Shown: positions 22,766-35,883, numbered from the stretch's first letter. The stretch: 64,000 bases of DNA from Manduca sexta (GCF_014839805.1 NC_051116.1:3639556-3703555), one strand, 5' to 3'. Notes: generated by a model not told the origin, from the sequence alone. Made by a program: numbers and translations.

Positions 22766-25466
22766 CTGAAACAAAAAGTAAAAATATTATTGTCAGGGGC
22801 AGATAAGAACATTCCACAATATTAAGTTAAAATAGTTTTATGTTGTTGATGGGGTCACAAAAGGGGTATAAAAACTTTATATCTAATATTAGGATAAAAA
22901 ATAAAATATATGGAGTTAATAAATTATTTTACTATACCAAATACATCATTCACGTGGTGCAAAACGGTGGATTTATTATGCTTAGTAATCAAAACGTCCA
23001 TGTAAGATAAACAAATTATAAAATAACCTTTTCTTTTTGATTTTAAAAGGTCTCTAAAATAATTTTGTACTTCAAAAGAAAATTAAAACCAATTTCAAAA
23101 GCTTTCGTTCGTAATTTTTCAATTTAAACTATTATGATGTCATAAAACTAACGTCAAATTGAAATTTAAGTGAAGGAATATCAATCCCAAATGAAATTAG
23201 CCGACTAAAATAATATTGGAGTTAAGAGATGCCGCATACGTTTCTTTTGTTTGACGGTTCGAACACGCATTTTATTTTATTTTTTACAATTGAATGTAAT
23301 AGTGAACCACTCATACAGAATTTAATAAATATAATATATTTAATAACAACTCTACCTATTAATTAATTTATAATGTCCTTTATAACCAAAAAGGCCGTCT
23401 CCAGGCTGGTTAGCGCAGTACATATACTTTATAGTCCGAAGTTTTATTAATTACTTCTATTACGGTTAGTGATTCTACTTACTATCAAGTAAGCATATTA
23501 CTCTTTACGTTCTCATTTAAACTATCTACTTTCAATGTAGATTTTATTTCTGTACGAAATAAATATTTCTATCTAATTTTCCAGTGGAAAAAAAAACCTA
23601 TTTCAATGAAAATGCATTCCTATTACTTCTACGAGTACGACTTTTCATACTACTTTACATAAGAATAAATTATTCCTTTTTTTATTTGTTGTTCTTAAAA
23701 TAATTCAATTTTGCACTAATCTTGGATAGTCTGCGTAAACCCTAATTCTTTACCCTTAGGTCGTTGGACGATAATTATTTTTTTTCCATTTTAACGTGCT
23801 TAAAGAGCTCTTTGAATTCATTTTTAAAATTAACTCACGTTTTCTTTTCATTTTGATATAGAGTTTTACTTTAAAAAAATGTCTCCAGGGAATCTGATTG
23901 AAAATATGATGAATTCATATTATAATATAATTACAATGAACATATTATTATTATAATCAAGACGTCTCCGTATCAGTCGCTAAGCACAAAATCTCTCCGT
24001 TTCTGCTTTTAGGTGTCGAAAATTATGTGTTTGTAATAATTGGTATATTTATTTTCATATTATTTGTTACTTGGGTACTAGACCACGTAAATTATCTTCC
24101 TAGAATACAGCGACCAATCATTTTTTTGAACCAACACTTGCTTAATTTTAATATTTTCAACCCATAAACCAAATACCCCTTCGATCTTACGTAAAGAACA
24201 AACCAACTCTACAAACACTCTATTAGTACGAATGACCCGCGTGTTACAAAGCAGTTAGTTGTATCAGCTCTATATGTGTTCCTGCGTCGTAGTCGAAATG
24301 TTTTGTACTTCCTTAGCGATTTGACTTCATTACTATTTGAATTAAGTAGAGCGCTATCTTGTCTCTTGATCGTCTGGCAGCTTTTAACCGATTTAAAAAA
24401 GGAATAATATTAGATTTGCTTGGAATAGACTCGGTGTCTAAAATTGCCTGATATGGCGCTATGCTTCCCCTTATTATATTATGGACCGAAAGACACACGT
24501 CGAAAAGTGGTAAAGTTGATCTCTATTTACCACCTCGTGGATATAAAACGTGAATGTGTGCAAAAAAGGAAGAGGTTGCTAAAATTGACGTTATTTTTTA
24601 AGTCGTAAATTCATTTTTTTTTGTTTTTGTGTACTCCTAAAGTAAACAGAGATTGAATAATCTTATTAGTCTATTTGTTGTTGGCAGCTTCTTGTACATC
24701 AAATTCTTTTCCTAGAAAAAAGGATTAGCCGTGTATTTTCAGGGATTAAGATTACTTATATATATTTAACATAGCATATTTGTATTTCCTTTGACCGACA
24801 ACCCAAACATGCTCACAAATCTTTCACAATATATTATATTAAGTAATAAAAAGAAATAAATCATAAGGTAAATTCATTTGGGAATTAAGATGACACCGAT
24901 ATCTACATAGAAATATACAGATACGCAGGTTAAACTTATAAAACATCGCTTTCTCGTCGCGGTTAATAAAGTAAAATTTAACATTTACACATATCACTAT
25001 ATATAGCTTGCATTAGGAGACTTGACATTCGATATTCTAGAGCTTTTGAAATGCAGTTTTTACAAAGCTCAGCTTATCTATAGAGTCTTCAATCAATGCT
25101 CGTGTCGTAATCCAGTTAAAAAGGTTTCATTACATTTGACGTTAGGTCAAACAACACTGGGTAGAGTCATGTCCTGTATAATGGTAGATATCAAATAAAT
25201 TATGCAGTGCAAAGCACACAAAGCTGCCGGGCCGACGTTCTGCAGATGTACCTTATCTTGTGATACATACGGACGGACAGTTTGGACAGCATTTCAAATG
25301 GTTTTAAGACAGTAGATAGAAGCGACTCTATTAGTGTGTATTTGAGTTTAAAATTGTATGGTAAATGCACTGAATTTATTATGGAAGTATTTGAAGTACA
25401 ACATAATCCAAATATATACTAAATAAGTATATATACTCGCTACCTAAAGTTATTAAATTAGTTTTA

Positions 25467-25738
25467 CTGGTGGTAGGTCTCTTATATGTGAGAGTCTGCC
25501 TGGGTACATACCACAGCAATGTCTATTTCTGCCGCCACGCAATAGTATGAAGTCACTATTGTGTTCTGATTTGAAGGACATTGTAGCCAGTGTAATTACT
25601 GGACATAATAAGATTTAACATCTCATGTCTCAGGATGGCGAGCGCATTGGAATACTAAACAATACTATGTAATTCAAGGTGTTGGATGATGTGTCTACCG
25701 TTCAAGGACGACTTACAACGTAATCTAAAGCTCCTTAA
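25467..25738 (+). mobile_element. SINE-like repeat family D with empty TTAA site (copy B)
   Basis: Orthologous to 6193-6463. The hairpin start CTGGTGGTAGGTCTCTTATA and the AATGTCTATTTCTGCCGCCA block are intact. It runs into CTCCTTAAGAATACTTCAGG, the pre-insertion sequence of the piggyBac-like element found only in copy A. Confidence 0.8.
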
Positions 25739-26021
25739 GAATACTTCAGGCAGTAGTTCTGCTTTGTAGCAAAACGTTTATTACTATAACTCCCACGGGT
25801 ACTGACTATGGCGTCCTCGCTAGATCCTTTTATTTTATTTTGACATAATTTTAGAACTGGAATCCTCAGAGGAGGTGTGGTGAACGGCTAGTCGTAAACA
25901 CTAAGCCTTACTGTACACTGTAACATGTGTGTTGCGCCTCACATTGAAGTGGGTTAAAGGAAGGTAGGCAGAAATAAAATAAAGAAAGGGTAGTATCAAA
26001 AACATAAAAAAAAAACTAATT

Positions 26022-26300
26022 AACACTTGCACGGTCTAATGGCGTAATTGTATTGTGTGCGCGATATGTCTACTCCGCTGTAGTCTCGGGTTCAAATCCC
26101 AGGTCGGTCAAAGGGATATTGGGTATTTTACTCAGTATCACTCCAGAGTGTGCAATTGTTCCCGATAAATGGTGCTACGACTCGCTTCATATTACATAGA
26201 ACCGAACAAAGCTGGCGAAATGTTGGAGTGTTACACCTCTGCTCACTCCTGATAAGAGAAAATGCGTGATGTCATGCGTGTATGTATTATATATAAACAC
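26022..26300 (+). mobile_element. tRNA-derived SINE (family A), copy B
   Basis: Orthologous to 8040-8310, with very few differences. B-box-like GGGTTCAAATCCC is present. It is a SINE relic, not a tRNA gene. Confidence 0.8.
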
Positions 26301-26504
26301 TGATGAACAACTTTAAGTAATTAAATATTTATACAAAGAGCCAACATCGCATATAGTTAAAAAGTTAAAAAAAAAATCAAGCACTAAGGGTTCTTGTTCC
26401 TGCGGTTTCTGTTCTCCTTCTCAAATTAAATTTTCCTTAATAAGAGCCATAGTTAATGGTTTTGAGGATAAGAAGTAATAAAATGAATACAGAGCTTAAT
26501 TTAT

Positions 26505-27469
26505 CAAATAAATTACATCCATATCTATACACATTACGAAATGAAAATCTTTATAATTTTTCACAATATCAACAGCAAATCTCGCCATCCTCTCCGGCCG
26601 TGTGTCACACTTATCTCAAGTTTACTGCAACAGCCCGCGGCGCTACGAGCAGAATGACATTTTTGATTGTCATTTTCTTAGGGTTTCTTTTATTTTTGTT
26701 TTCACCAACCCTTTGGGACGCGCTGTCTATCTGTCGACGTTTGTGGCATTATTCATAGTAATAACTGTAAGTAGAGTCTATGTCTTGAGTGGTAAGGTGC
26801 TTTATTGTTTGAATATGCGAGATAACGATTTAGTATCTCTAATGTGGATATTTTATTATTATATAAAGTGGTAGAGTTATATTTTTGATTTTGTGATATA
26901 GGCCAGCCAGTATTTTTTGTTATTAGAAGTATAAGTTTATGTAGGATATAAGCTTTTTAACTTTGAATAATTATTTTGTTCCAATATTTTATGATATTAC
27001 TTTTATAGGGTTTTTAAGTATTATAAAAGTACATTAAAAGGGGTGGAACGAGCTCTATAACTGATAAATAAAAAAATAGAAGTGTTTAGCTTTACAATAA
27101 TATTAAAAAAAAAAGTTACTTTGCAGAAAAAAAAACTGTAAAAAACAAACTGTTTATAATACTGCTTTAAGTAACGTAGACTATACTCATAAATAATATC
27201 TAATTTATATTTTACATACATTAGTGGCGAAGGGTGATTTTTTTCGAAAGCTTACCCGACACAACATATAGGTACTAATATACATGAATGCGGTGTGCAA
27301 ATCGTTACAATGATAATTAGTTTTTACATAAATTATAATTACCAAAGGGAAGCCGATAGGAATCCGGTTCTATGGATCCTTCTCCACTGACATACACGCA
27401 TATTGTCCCACCTTACACCCAAAGTACTTCGTCTATCAACTCCACTTGTATAATTGTTGTAAAAAATTA
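26505..27469. other. region beyond copy B, no recognised gene
   Basis: A 100-codon ATG frame at 26456-26758 straddles the end of the duplication and carries a hydrophobic stretch (MTFLIVIFLGFLLFLF). In copy A the frame is shifted by a small indel before the gap, so it is not conserved. The sequence near 26580-26660 is comparatively GC-rich. The remainder is AT-rich. Confidence 0.35.
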
Positions 27470-27690
27470 AATATAATAATAATATCAGCCCTGTATTGTA
27501 TACTGTCCCACTGCTGGGCACGGGCCTCCTCTACTGAGAGGGATTAGGCCTTAGTCCGCCACGCTGGCCTAGTGCGGATTGGTAGACTTCATACACCCTC
27601 GAAAATTCCTATAGAGAGTTTCTCAGGTATGCAGCTTTCCTCACGACGTTTTCCTCCACCGTTAAAGCAAGCGATAATTCACAAAAAAAT
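27470..27690 (-). mobile_element. tRNA-derived SINE (family B), head-truncated
   Basis: The plus strand reads TATCAGCCCTGTATTGTATA, CTGGGCACGGGCCTCCTCTA and TTCCTCCACCGTTAAAGCAA, the reverse complement of the family B body. It stops before the tRNA-like head. Confidence 0.8.
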
Positions 27691-30395
27691 AAATAAATAC
27701 ATTTAAATATCTATTGATATTTGATAAGTTATTTAGTGAAGAAACACAATAACTAACCCGAGCATATTTTAAGCTCACCAAAATATATTTCGGGAATCTC
27801 AGTATAAACACCCCTTGAAAATACCAACAATTAACGCCATGCTATACTCTCATGAAAGTATTGAGCTTATTCACTAAGAATATTGCCGTCAAATTATTAA
27901 TTTGCATCAAAATGGACTTTATTCGTAAGTAATTAAGTATTAATTTAGTAGTTGATTGAATTTGCGTCGGTATCGCGGCGAGGGTTGCAATAATTCCTCA
28001 ATTAAGAAGGTTTCTATAGGTAGAATGGATGGTGTGTGGTACAAGTTGTGGGGCGTAGCGAAAATGAATTTTGATTAATTAATTTTGAATTAAATGTATT
28101 TCTTTGTAGACAAGTGATTTTTAATTTTAGTGTTATTATAATTATTAATTACATTTAGATTGTTTATCAGATGTTAAATATCCTTTTTCAAGCATGTCAT
28201 AAAATGAATTGACTTCGTTTTACGATAGTTCGTATGCTTGATGTCAATCACCACTGAGGTATTCTATTTTGAGATAATTATATTCACAAAGCCACACAAA
28301 TTGTCGTCTAACCAAATCACAAATTTATCTATCCAACCTTTCGACCAACCATGTACCCTTCTATAAGTACTAGAAAGCCGTATTGAAAATTACCGGGAGA
28401 ACTACTCATTGTAAAAGTATATTTTTACTGAAGAAAAAATCAAATCTTGTCTTTATTACCAAAATAATTAACAAAAACTGTTTCACCTATAAAACATACT
28501 CAATTCCCGCCAAGTGAAAATAAAAAAAATAACTAATCCCGCTCCCGCCTCCTCTTATCCCTCACACCGCCACCTCCTTAATACGTCAGCGGGAACTCTG
28601 AAATCAGTCCCTCGGCAACGATTTATGAGTTAACCCTCCACCTTGATGGGATTCAGGCGAATGTAGTCGATTACACGTAAACAACCCCGAACGGTTTACA
28701 ATGCGGTACAAAGTACCGAGCGAGGTGTCGTGGAGCGTGTTCCGGCCTTATTAATGTGTGGTATAGTGCCCTTGAATACTGGAGGGTTGAGTTATTTTAA
28801 AAAGCGGGTAGAAATTTTTAAAGGTTATTTATTTTTTTTTGGTTATATTTTCGGTGCCAATTTTGAAAATGGTTAAGATATTTTTAAATAGTTTCTCATT
28901 GTCATGTTTACATCAGATAGTAATCGAGGATACATTTAAAATAGACTTATCTGAGAGCTATTCTTTTATCTCGATGTTATATTTTAGCAAAGGAATACAA
29001 TTCTAAGATCCAAATATTTAAGAATAAATTATGATAGGTTGCGTAATCTATTAAATATTTATACGTCTTAAAAGAAACATTGCTTTCATGAATAATTCAA
29101 GTTTCAGTACTCGCAACGTATTGTTTCCCTGCTCATTAAAAAGTAAGTCAAACCTTGTTAAATAATAGTGCCTTAGGAAATTGTACAAATTTCAGTACTA
29201 AGGAACTTTACTACACTGTAGCAGATTACGTAGCGTTTGCTACGAGCGCTTTACGGCTACAACATTGATGTGTTACGACGTAGCGAAAAACTAGTTGGTT
29301 GGAGCCATAGTTTCTTTTTATCGCATGCCGACATAATGATGATGACTGGAAGCTGTAGATTACGTTGTATTGTAAAAATAGAGCCACTTTTGTTTATAAT
29401 AATTATGATCCTGAAGCAGGGTGATACTATTCGCAGAACACTGTGAAGTTACAGTAACTGTTAGATGTCTCCGGTCAGAGGGAAGGGCGCCTATCTTTTG
29501 CTCTCCTAGGACAATTTAATGGTAAATTTTCGTAAGCAGTGCAGTGGTGAAAAGTCCATCCAAACCGATTCCTGCTGGCTTTGCATTCGTAATTTATGTA
29601 AAATCTAATTATCATTAGAAGGATTTATAGAAAAGAAAAATTATAGAATAATAGATTCAATTATTCCTTTGTCAGCCTTCTGAGATGTAAAAGAACTCTA
29701 CTCTTGTGTACCCTATCTTGTATCAATGTTAAACTGTAGTCGTTTATCTAACGCACATAAAAAGACTATGTAGCCACAAAACATAATACAATTTTTATTT
29801 CTTAGTGTCTCGGCTACACTGTAGCAAGTTTCGTAGCACTCCCTTTATAGGGCATTGCTACACGCTACGCCTACGTATCCCGCGGCATATTGCTACAATA
29901 TTGTGAGTTGCGTAGCACTTGTAAATGCCTTTATAGTAAGGTTATTTTCTTTTTTCAATATTTTATGAAATTATAATACTTTGTTTAATATTTTCTTAAC
30001 TAAATCACGTATGAATTACTATAGTGTGATAGTGCCTCTGATAATTTTGAAGTCCAAGGAACTGTTTTATAAGTTTCAAGGAAATTTTACTTGACAAAAA
30101 TCGCATGAACAAGTACTGTAGATATTCTTATTTTATTACATACGGTCGGCTTATAGTTATGTGACAAGTGGCATTTACTCAAAAGTTGAGAAACAGTCCC
30201 ATACCCATACAGTTGAAATAATATTAATGTCGCATGAAACTAGCCTCTTCGCCCTTATATTAGTTATAGTAAGTACGTATTAAGTTTACAAATATGTACA
30301 TAATGCCCAATGGTTTTACTGTCTTTTTGAATGTATTAGAGGTTCCATTGTGATTCCGCTGTGGGGTAGTAATATGAGAAATGAAACCTGCTCTT
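27691..30395. other. intergenic region with small repeats
   Basis: About 28530-28780 is locally GC-richer with no frame I can assign. Clusters of CGTAGC/GCTACG words occur at 29212-29290 and 29800-29925, resembling a short repeat with internal inverted symmetry. About 29540-29620 (AACCGATTCCTGCTGGCTTT, CGTAATTTATGTAAAATCTA) recurs near 31018-31075 as a dispersed repeat. No supported gene. Confidence 0.4.
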
Positions 30396-30895
30396 NNNNN
30401 NNNNNNNNNNNNNNNNNNNNNNNNNNNNNNNNNNNNNNNNNNNNNNNNNNNNNNNNNNNNNNNNNNNNNNNNNNNNNNNNNNNNNNNNNNNNNNNNNNNN
30501 NNNNNNNNNNNNNNNNNNNNNNNNNNNNNNNNNNNNNNNNNNNNNNNNNNNNNNNNNNNNNNNNNNNNNNNNNNNNNNNNNNNNNNNNNNNNNNNNNNNN
30601 NNNNNNNNNNNNNNNNNNNNNNNNNNNNNNNNNNNNNNNNNNNNNNNNNNNNNNNNNNNNNNNNNNNNNNNNNNNNNNNNNNNNNNNNNNNNNNNNNNNN
30701 NNNNNNNNNNNNNNNNNNNNNNNNNNNNNNNNNNNNNNNNNNNNNNNNNNNNNNNNNNNNNNNNNNNNNNNNNNNNNNNNNNNNNNNNNNNNNNNNNNNN
30801 NNNNNNNNNNNNNNNNNNNNNNNNNNNNNNNNNNNNNNNNNNNNNNNNNNNNNNNNNNNNNNNNNNNNNNNNNNNNNNNNNNNNNNNNNNNNNNN
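30396..30895. other. assembly gap of 500 N
   Basis: Exactly 500 undetermined bases. Frames crossing it are artefacts. Confidence 0.99.
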
Positions 30896-30939
30896 GTTGG
30901 CAGGTTATTTTTTACTCGACATAAATCAGTGTTGAATGA

Positions 30940-31090
30940 TCAAAAATGATTTTATAATGTTATTGACATTATAATAATATTGGTAGCGTCAATACCAGTG
31001 GCGAAGTCTCGATATAACTCGATTCTTACCGGCTTTCCTTTCGTAATTTATGTAAAATCTTATTATCATTAAAACGCTTTGTAGACCGCA
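30940..31090 (+). mobile_element. dispersed repeat fragment
   Basis: ACCGGCTTTCCTTTCGTAAT and TGTAAAATCTTATTATCATT match the block near 29560-29620, with CGTCAATACCAGTGGCGAAG upstream. It is probably the 3' part of a retroelement. No coding sequence. Confidence 0.5.
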
Positions 31091-31182
31091 GTTATGCATA
31101 TTATTATAAACTACAAGTTGTGTCGTATTCTCTTTCAGAAACCGTAGGCAAAGACCAATATTTGTTAAAATCCTTATATAAC

Positions 31183-31390
31183 GATATCAGTCCTATATTA
31201 TATTATACTGTCCTATTGATGGGCACGGGCCTCCTCTACTACTGAGAGGGATTAGACCTTAGTCTACCACGCTGGCCTAGTGCGGGTTGGTAGATTTCAC
31301 ACACCCTCGAAATTCTTATAGAACTACTCAAGTATGCATGTTTCCTCACGATGTTTTCCTTCACTGTTAAAGCAAACTATAATTGACAGT
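31183..31390 (-). mobile_element. tRNA-derived SINE (family B), head-truncated
   Basis: Reverse-complement family B body: CAGTCCTATATTATATTATA, GGGCACGGGCCTCCTCTACT, CTCACGATGTTTTCCTTCAC. The tRNA-like head is absent. Confidence 0.8.
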
Positions 31391-31839
31391 CAATACCTAC
31401 ATAACAGTCGGTATATGAGCTGAAAGTATAAATAAACAAAAATAAATAATAATTAACACAAATCAAACAAAAAAAAATCACAGACAAAAACAAAGTTTAC
31501 AATAATTTTTTTTTCTATTTAATATGTACTCGTTATCGGATGAATTTCATTACTCAAGTATCAACTAGATATTACTGACTCCTTCATCAATTGTAATTTT
31601 TAATCAAAATATGTGTAAATACACCTTAGTAATTTACCCACAAAATTATGCACAAGAAAATGACATTAAAATTGTTACGGTGTCTTTGAAATAACCGCGG
31701 AAACGTCTTTACCCTTTGATATAAAGTGGGTTCTTCACAAAACATTACAAGCTGGCCTTTACGACTAATAAGGAATTCCCGGGTAATTGAAAGGAAAACA
31801 ACAGACGTGTTGCAGAACGAAGTCTGAAACAGCTGAATA

Positions 31840-32085
31840 ATGCTGGTGGTATATTTTATATTCGCCGGATAGCGACCACCTTAACATAAGGTGTTAAGAC
31901 CCGCCATAGTGGCCCACGTAAGTGTGTCGCGTTCCGGGATCAGCCGTATATCCGACTCCAACAAGCCGACATAATTGTGTCGACTGTCGAGGGGTAATCA
32001 TCTCTCGTGACTCGACATTCTATTAGATCCTACTCCACTTACCATCAGGTACAGTGAGCTCTTTATCCGTGCCCGAATAAAAAAA
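31840..32085 (+). mobile_element. SINE-like repeat family C
   Basis: It starts GCTGGTGGTATATTTTATAT with the hairpin partly degraded, then CCGCCATAGTGGCCCACGTA, GTTCCGGGATCAGCCGTATA and CTTACCATCAGGTACAGTGA, ending in a poly(A) run at about 32080. Confidence 0.8.
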
Positions 32086-32216
32086 AAAATTAAGCTAAAT
32101 ATAACTTAGCTTGCATAGCTGACGTATTTTTTAATTGTATGCAGACCGTATGTAAACTAAATGTATCTATTATCTCAGCTTAACAAACTAAGCATAGATC
32201 TTGGTCTGCAACTGGC

Positions 32217-32510
32217 TTAAACATTACCAATCCACACTTCAAGACGTACAGTAAAACAGCTTAGTTCAACAATTGAACGATTTCTAGACATAAATCTTGA
32301 ACAGATAGATCTCATTGGTAGCAACAAACGGCGATTATTTGCACAATACATCGGCCATCGGATTCCCTTTTTTATGGCCATTGTCTGAACTCCATACTCC
32401 CTTTGAATTTGTAATTTGGACAGCTGTCGTTTCGAGTCCCTTGTGTTTTGGATGAATTGATTTTGGGAATTTGGTCTGTTGAATTTTTTGGGTACGTATC
32501 GGCTAGACAT
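32217..32510 (-). CDS. 97-codon ORF, hypothetical protein
   Basis: ATG with A at -3 to TAA; start MSSRYVPKKFNRPNSQNQFI. The product is basic, N/Q/K-rich in its first third, with no signal peptide or membrane segment that I can see. Codon choice looks more coding-like than the AT-rich chance frames nearby, but no family is recognised and no splice partners are evident. It lies between a family C copy and a LINE-type fragment (about 32540-32720), so it may be a remnant of a mobile-element gene. Confidence 0.3.
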   Translation of the reverse strand: MSSRYVPKKFNRPNSQNQFIQNTRDSKRQLSKLQIQREYGVQTMAIKKGIRWPMYCANNRRLLLPMRSICSRFMSRNRSIVELSCFTVRLEVWIGNV

Positions 32511-33139
32511 TGTGTTTTTGATGGAAATTTTAGATTATTACATTTTCCTCGCGGTTCCGCCCATATTTAAATGTTTTTCCCAGTCCTGCTATGTATATTC
32601 CCGGGATTAAAAGTAGCCTATGTCGTTTTCAGAGTCTCAAATCATCTTCGTACAAATTTCAAAGAATAAGTTCATTAGTTTAACAGTGAATGGGTAACAG
32701 ACAAAGTTATTTTCGCAAGTATAATATAAGTATGGACATATTTAATACATATTAAGATATAGTTTTAAAGTTCCTTTATAGTTCAAACAATGGATAACAA
32801 AAAAAAAAAATTCGGCTTGTGAAATAAAAAAAAAACTATTAAGCAGGGAGATAAATACTTTGTATAAATTTATTCGACTTATCCACAAACAAGACCATAA
32901 ACAGGCCCAAATATTTTTAGATATTCTTGTATAACAAGAATATTGACGACTCGGACGCGTCGGAATTTGTTTTTCACCCGCGTCTATTGTTCGACGTACA
33001 ATGGGGACATTTGTAATTTTCGCTCTTTGTTGGTTTTAGATTTGCTATTGATTGTTAACATTCTGTTTGCTCTGTCTTCTGTTTTACTCGTTTTATAGGA
33101 GGTAGATTTTGCATCGTGCCTTTCCACTCAGGGGTATGT
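32511..33139. other. intergenic with a LINE-related scrap
   Basis: About 32540-32720 (TCGCGGTTCCGCCCATATTT, GGGATTAAAAGTAGCCTATG) is a reverse-oriented fragment of a common retroelement untranslated region. The rest is AT-rich with no gene. Confidence 0.4.
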
Positions 33140-33445
33140 GGAGGTATAGTATTGTTTTTATTGCTTTGAATGAGGAGACGAGCTTGTCGTTCGCCTTATG
33201 GTAAGCGATACGACTGCCCATAAACAATACAAACACCATCCAAAGCCTTGTCAATACCAATTTCAAAGTATTGTTTGGTATTCCATTGCGATCGCCATCC
33301 TGAGACATGACATGTTAAGTCTTGTTATGTCCAGTAGTTACACTGGCTACAATGTCGTTGAAACCGAAACACAACAGTGACTACATACAGCTGCTAGGCG
33401 GCAGAAATAGACATTGTGGCACCTACCTATCTACCCAGGCGGACT
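33140..33445 (-). mobile_element. SINE-like repeat family D, full length
   Basis: The plus strand reads TTTTTATTGCTTTGAATGAG, GAGACGAGCTTGTCGTTCGC, GTAAGCGATACGACTGCCCA and CTGGCTACAATGTCGTTG, ending at the hairpin end CTACCCAGGCGGACTGTTAT. It is the complete reverse complement of family D. The short ORFs on either strand are accidental. Confidence 0.85.
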
Positions 33446-33965
33446 GTTATATATGAGAGCAGCATGTTCAGTAATATTTAAATACTTAGAACGTGAATTG
33501 CTACAGAAACCTCTTTTAGAGCTCAAGAATATTATAATGAACTACTTAGCGATATTCTGCTCTTTTAGCCCCATTGATTTAAAATGTCCCTTATCTGTCA
33601 GTACGGTAAGAATGTATTAATAAACTATTTCTTATTATAATCTCTACATGTTATACTATAAAAATAAGCTCTACATTGTCAAAAAACCATTGAAAATCTA
33701 TTAAAAAAAACAGGAATAACGAAACTTGACACTGGTTTGAATGTTACATGAATAAAAATGAAAACGTAGCGTATTAAAATAAACCTTTCAACATGAATGT
33801 TGCCATCAAAATTCAAACGGTGTTGCCAATGTCGACAAAATGTACAATTAATTCAGTGTCGTTTGTGATCAGAAATTTTTAGATCAGAAATCGCTTTGAA
33901 TATGTTTTCATTGTGTTAAATTTTATAGTTTTAATCTTGCTTATGTAAATGTTTGGTAGATATTT
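33446..33965. other. AT-rich spacer between two opposed family D copies
   Basis: No repeat block or gene is recognised in this 520-bp stretch. The frame at 33414-33620 begins within the repeat and is likely chance. Confidence 0.4.
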
Positions 33966-34300
33966 TCTGGTGGTAGGTCTCTCATATGTGAGAGTCCGCC
34001 TGGGTAGGTACCACAGCAATGTCTATTTCTGCCGCCAAGCAGCAGTGTGTAGTCACTAGGTAGGGGCATTGACATCACAAAACGCATCTTCCTAATAGAA
34101 GTATAAACATTGTAGCCAGTGTAACTACTGAACATAATAAGACTTAACATCTCATGTCTCAAGATAGCGAGCGCAGTGGAATATCAAACAATACTTTGTA
34201 ATTCAAGGCGTTGGATGGTGTTCCTACTGTTTATGGGCGGTCGTATCGCTTACCATCAGGCGAACGGCAAACTCGTCTCGTCATTTAAAGCAATAAAAAA
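33966..34300 (+). mobile_element. SINE-like repeat family D, full length
   Basis: The best D copy in the window. The start CTGGTGGTAGGTCTCTCATA has a stem CTCTCA/TGAGAG and an outer GTGGTA/TACCAC stem. Next come ATGTCTATTTCTGCCGCCAA, AGCCAGTGTAACTACTGAAC and GGCGGTCGTATCGCTTACCA, ending ACTCGTCTCGTCATTTAAAG then an A-rich tail. It lies in opposite orientation to the copy at 33140-33445. Confidence 0.85.
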
Positions 34301-34604
34301 GATATAGTAGATATATTAGATATATAAAGTATTTATACGGAAGTTTGCGCGATAAAACAATATCCTAGATTAATTATTGAATTCTTTTCATTCAGATAAA
34401 ATATGATAACAGGACTTTTACTGCAAGATAGATCTGTCAAACGAAGCCGCAAGTCACATCTTAAAATATAAAATTGGTATAAAATCCACCTCTTGGATTT
34501 ATAAAAGTTTCAGCGTTTGCAGATTTAATCCGTCCCATGATGCGATGGAAAGCAAGCCTGTTCCGAAAACAGCTACAATTCAAAAAGAAACATTATAATT
34601 ATAA

Positions 34605-34855
34605 TATACTAGCTGACCCGACAGACCTTGCCCCGTCTTACTATGTATGCACGCGCGCATTCTGTCAATCGCTGAAATTAACTTTTCTTAAATTTTCTAA
34701 CATTCCGCTCAACTTCGTTATTTTTTTCTTTCATGAGATCCTTCTCCTGACAATAAATAACAAACGCAACAAAAAATTTGTGAAATCGGACCAGCCGTTC
34801 ACGCGTGATGGCGTGACCAAGGGAAATAGGGATTCATTTTTATATATATAGATGT
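34605..34855 (+). mobile_element. dispersed repeat (family G)
   Basis: ACTAGCTGACCCGACAGACC, CTGAAATTAACTTTTCTTAA and TCTAACATTCCGCTCAACTT, with a tail TTTTATATATATAGATG. The same blocks start the repeat at 52660. It resembles the 3' region of a lepidopteran LINE. The overlapping 104-codon frame is a by-product. Confidence 0.65.
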
Positions 34856-35883
34856 TTATAGTCGCTGATTAATATGGTTATCATCTATTACCAACTGAAA
34901 CACATACTCTATCCTTCAAACTACCCCGAAACTAATTTATAGAATCAATTCCCGTAACGTCCTATTTCGCAATGTTGTTACAAATGCCCTCACACATGTT
35001 ATTATAAGTAAAAAAAATATCCCACAATATAATACGCTGGGTCAGAAATAATAACCAAAGGCAGTTAGGATAACACGCTCGTTAATGTTGTAACAACATT
35101 TAAAATGTGGCAGAAAAAGAATATACCCCTTTTTATGTTTTTAGAATTTTGTACCTTATTATTACTGAATTACATGCATTGTGTATACTTTTCTAATTAT
35201 TTTTATGAGTTAGGTTAATATAACGGTTTTGCCGGAGTGAAAATTCGCGGAATTAAAATACCAGAGTGTTTATTCGGAGTATTAATAGTCTATATTTTAT
35301 TTAAGAATTTAATCTGTGTTTTTCATTGCCTCAGTTGGCAAATGAACAAGCAGTCCGCTTGATGATAAGCAGCATCCATCGAACATGGACTTTGCAATGC
35401 CAGAGGCACAGCTAAGCCTACCGAACCTTATAAAATTCGCTTAATTATTTCCGTATTTACTTCTTACATACATTTCCACAAACTCTTTAAATTTATAATA
35501 TTACAAACATGATAAATATCTAAATATTATATCTGATATGTGACGTTACTGATATGTGGGATGTGGACTTTAAAATTATTGTCTTGATTATCATTTCTGT
35601 CAATGACTAACATGTCAATAATCTCTCAATTGGTCGTTGGGGTAGAGGCCAGATGCAGAAAGCCGTATTGCTGGACATAGCACTCTCTGTGAAGAGTGTC
35701 TTCACTATAAATCCCTAGCCGCCGGTGGCTTGGGTTTTGAGCGTCGCTATTGGAGGGTGATTATTTTTTTTATATTTTTATATCCATTGCTTTTTTTAAG
35801 GATATGTATAAATATGGTAAAATATGAGATTTAAGAATAAAAAGAATAATACATAGTTAGCAATAATAAACATTACTAACTAG
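34856..35883. other. AT-rich intergenic sequence
   Basis: Nothing beyond short repeat-like scraps (for example a TTGGTCGTTGGGGTAGAGGC segment near 35630). No convincing frame. Confidence 0.4.

Larger units (their letters stand above)
19722..26504. repeat. segmental duplication copy B
   Basis: It is colinear with 472-8507. By eye, 19722-21400 differs from A by a few percent, about 21440-21790 differs much more, about 21800-24780 is nearly identical, about 24790-25380 is again clearly diverged, and the remainder is close. It lacks the TTAA element of copy A. The region from 21440 to 25460 holds no recognised gene beyond the weak minus-strand ORFs listed. Confidence 0.95.
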
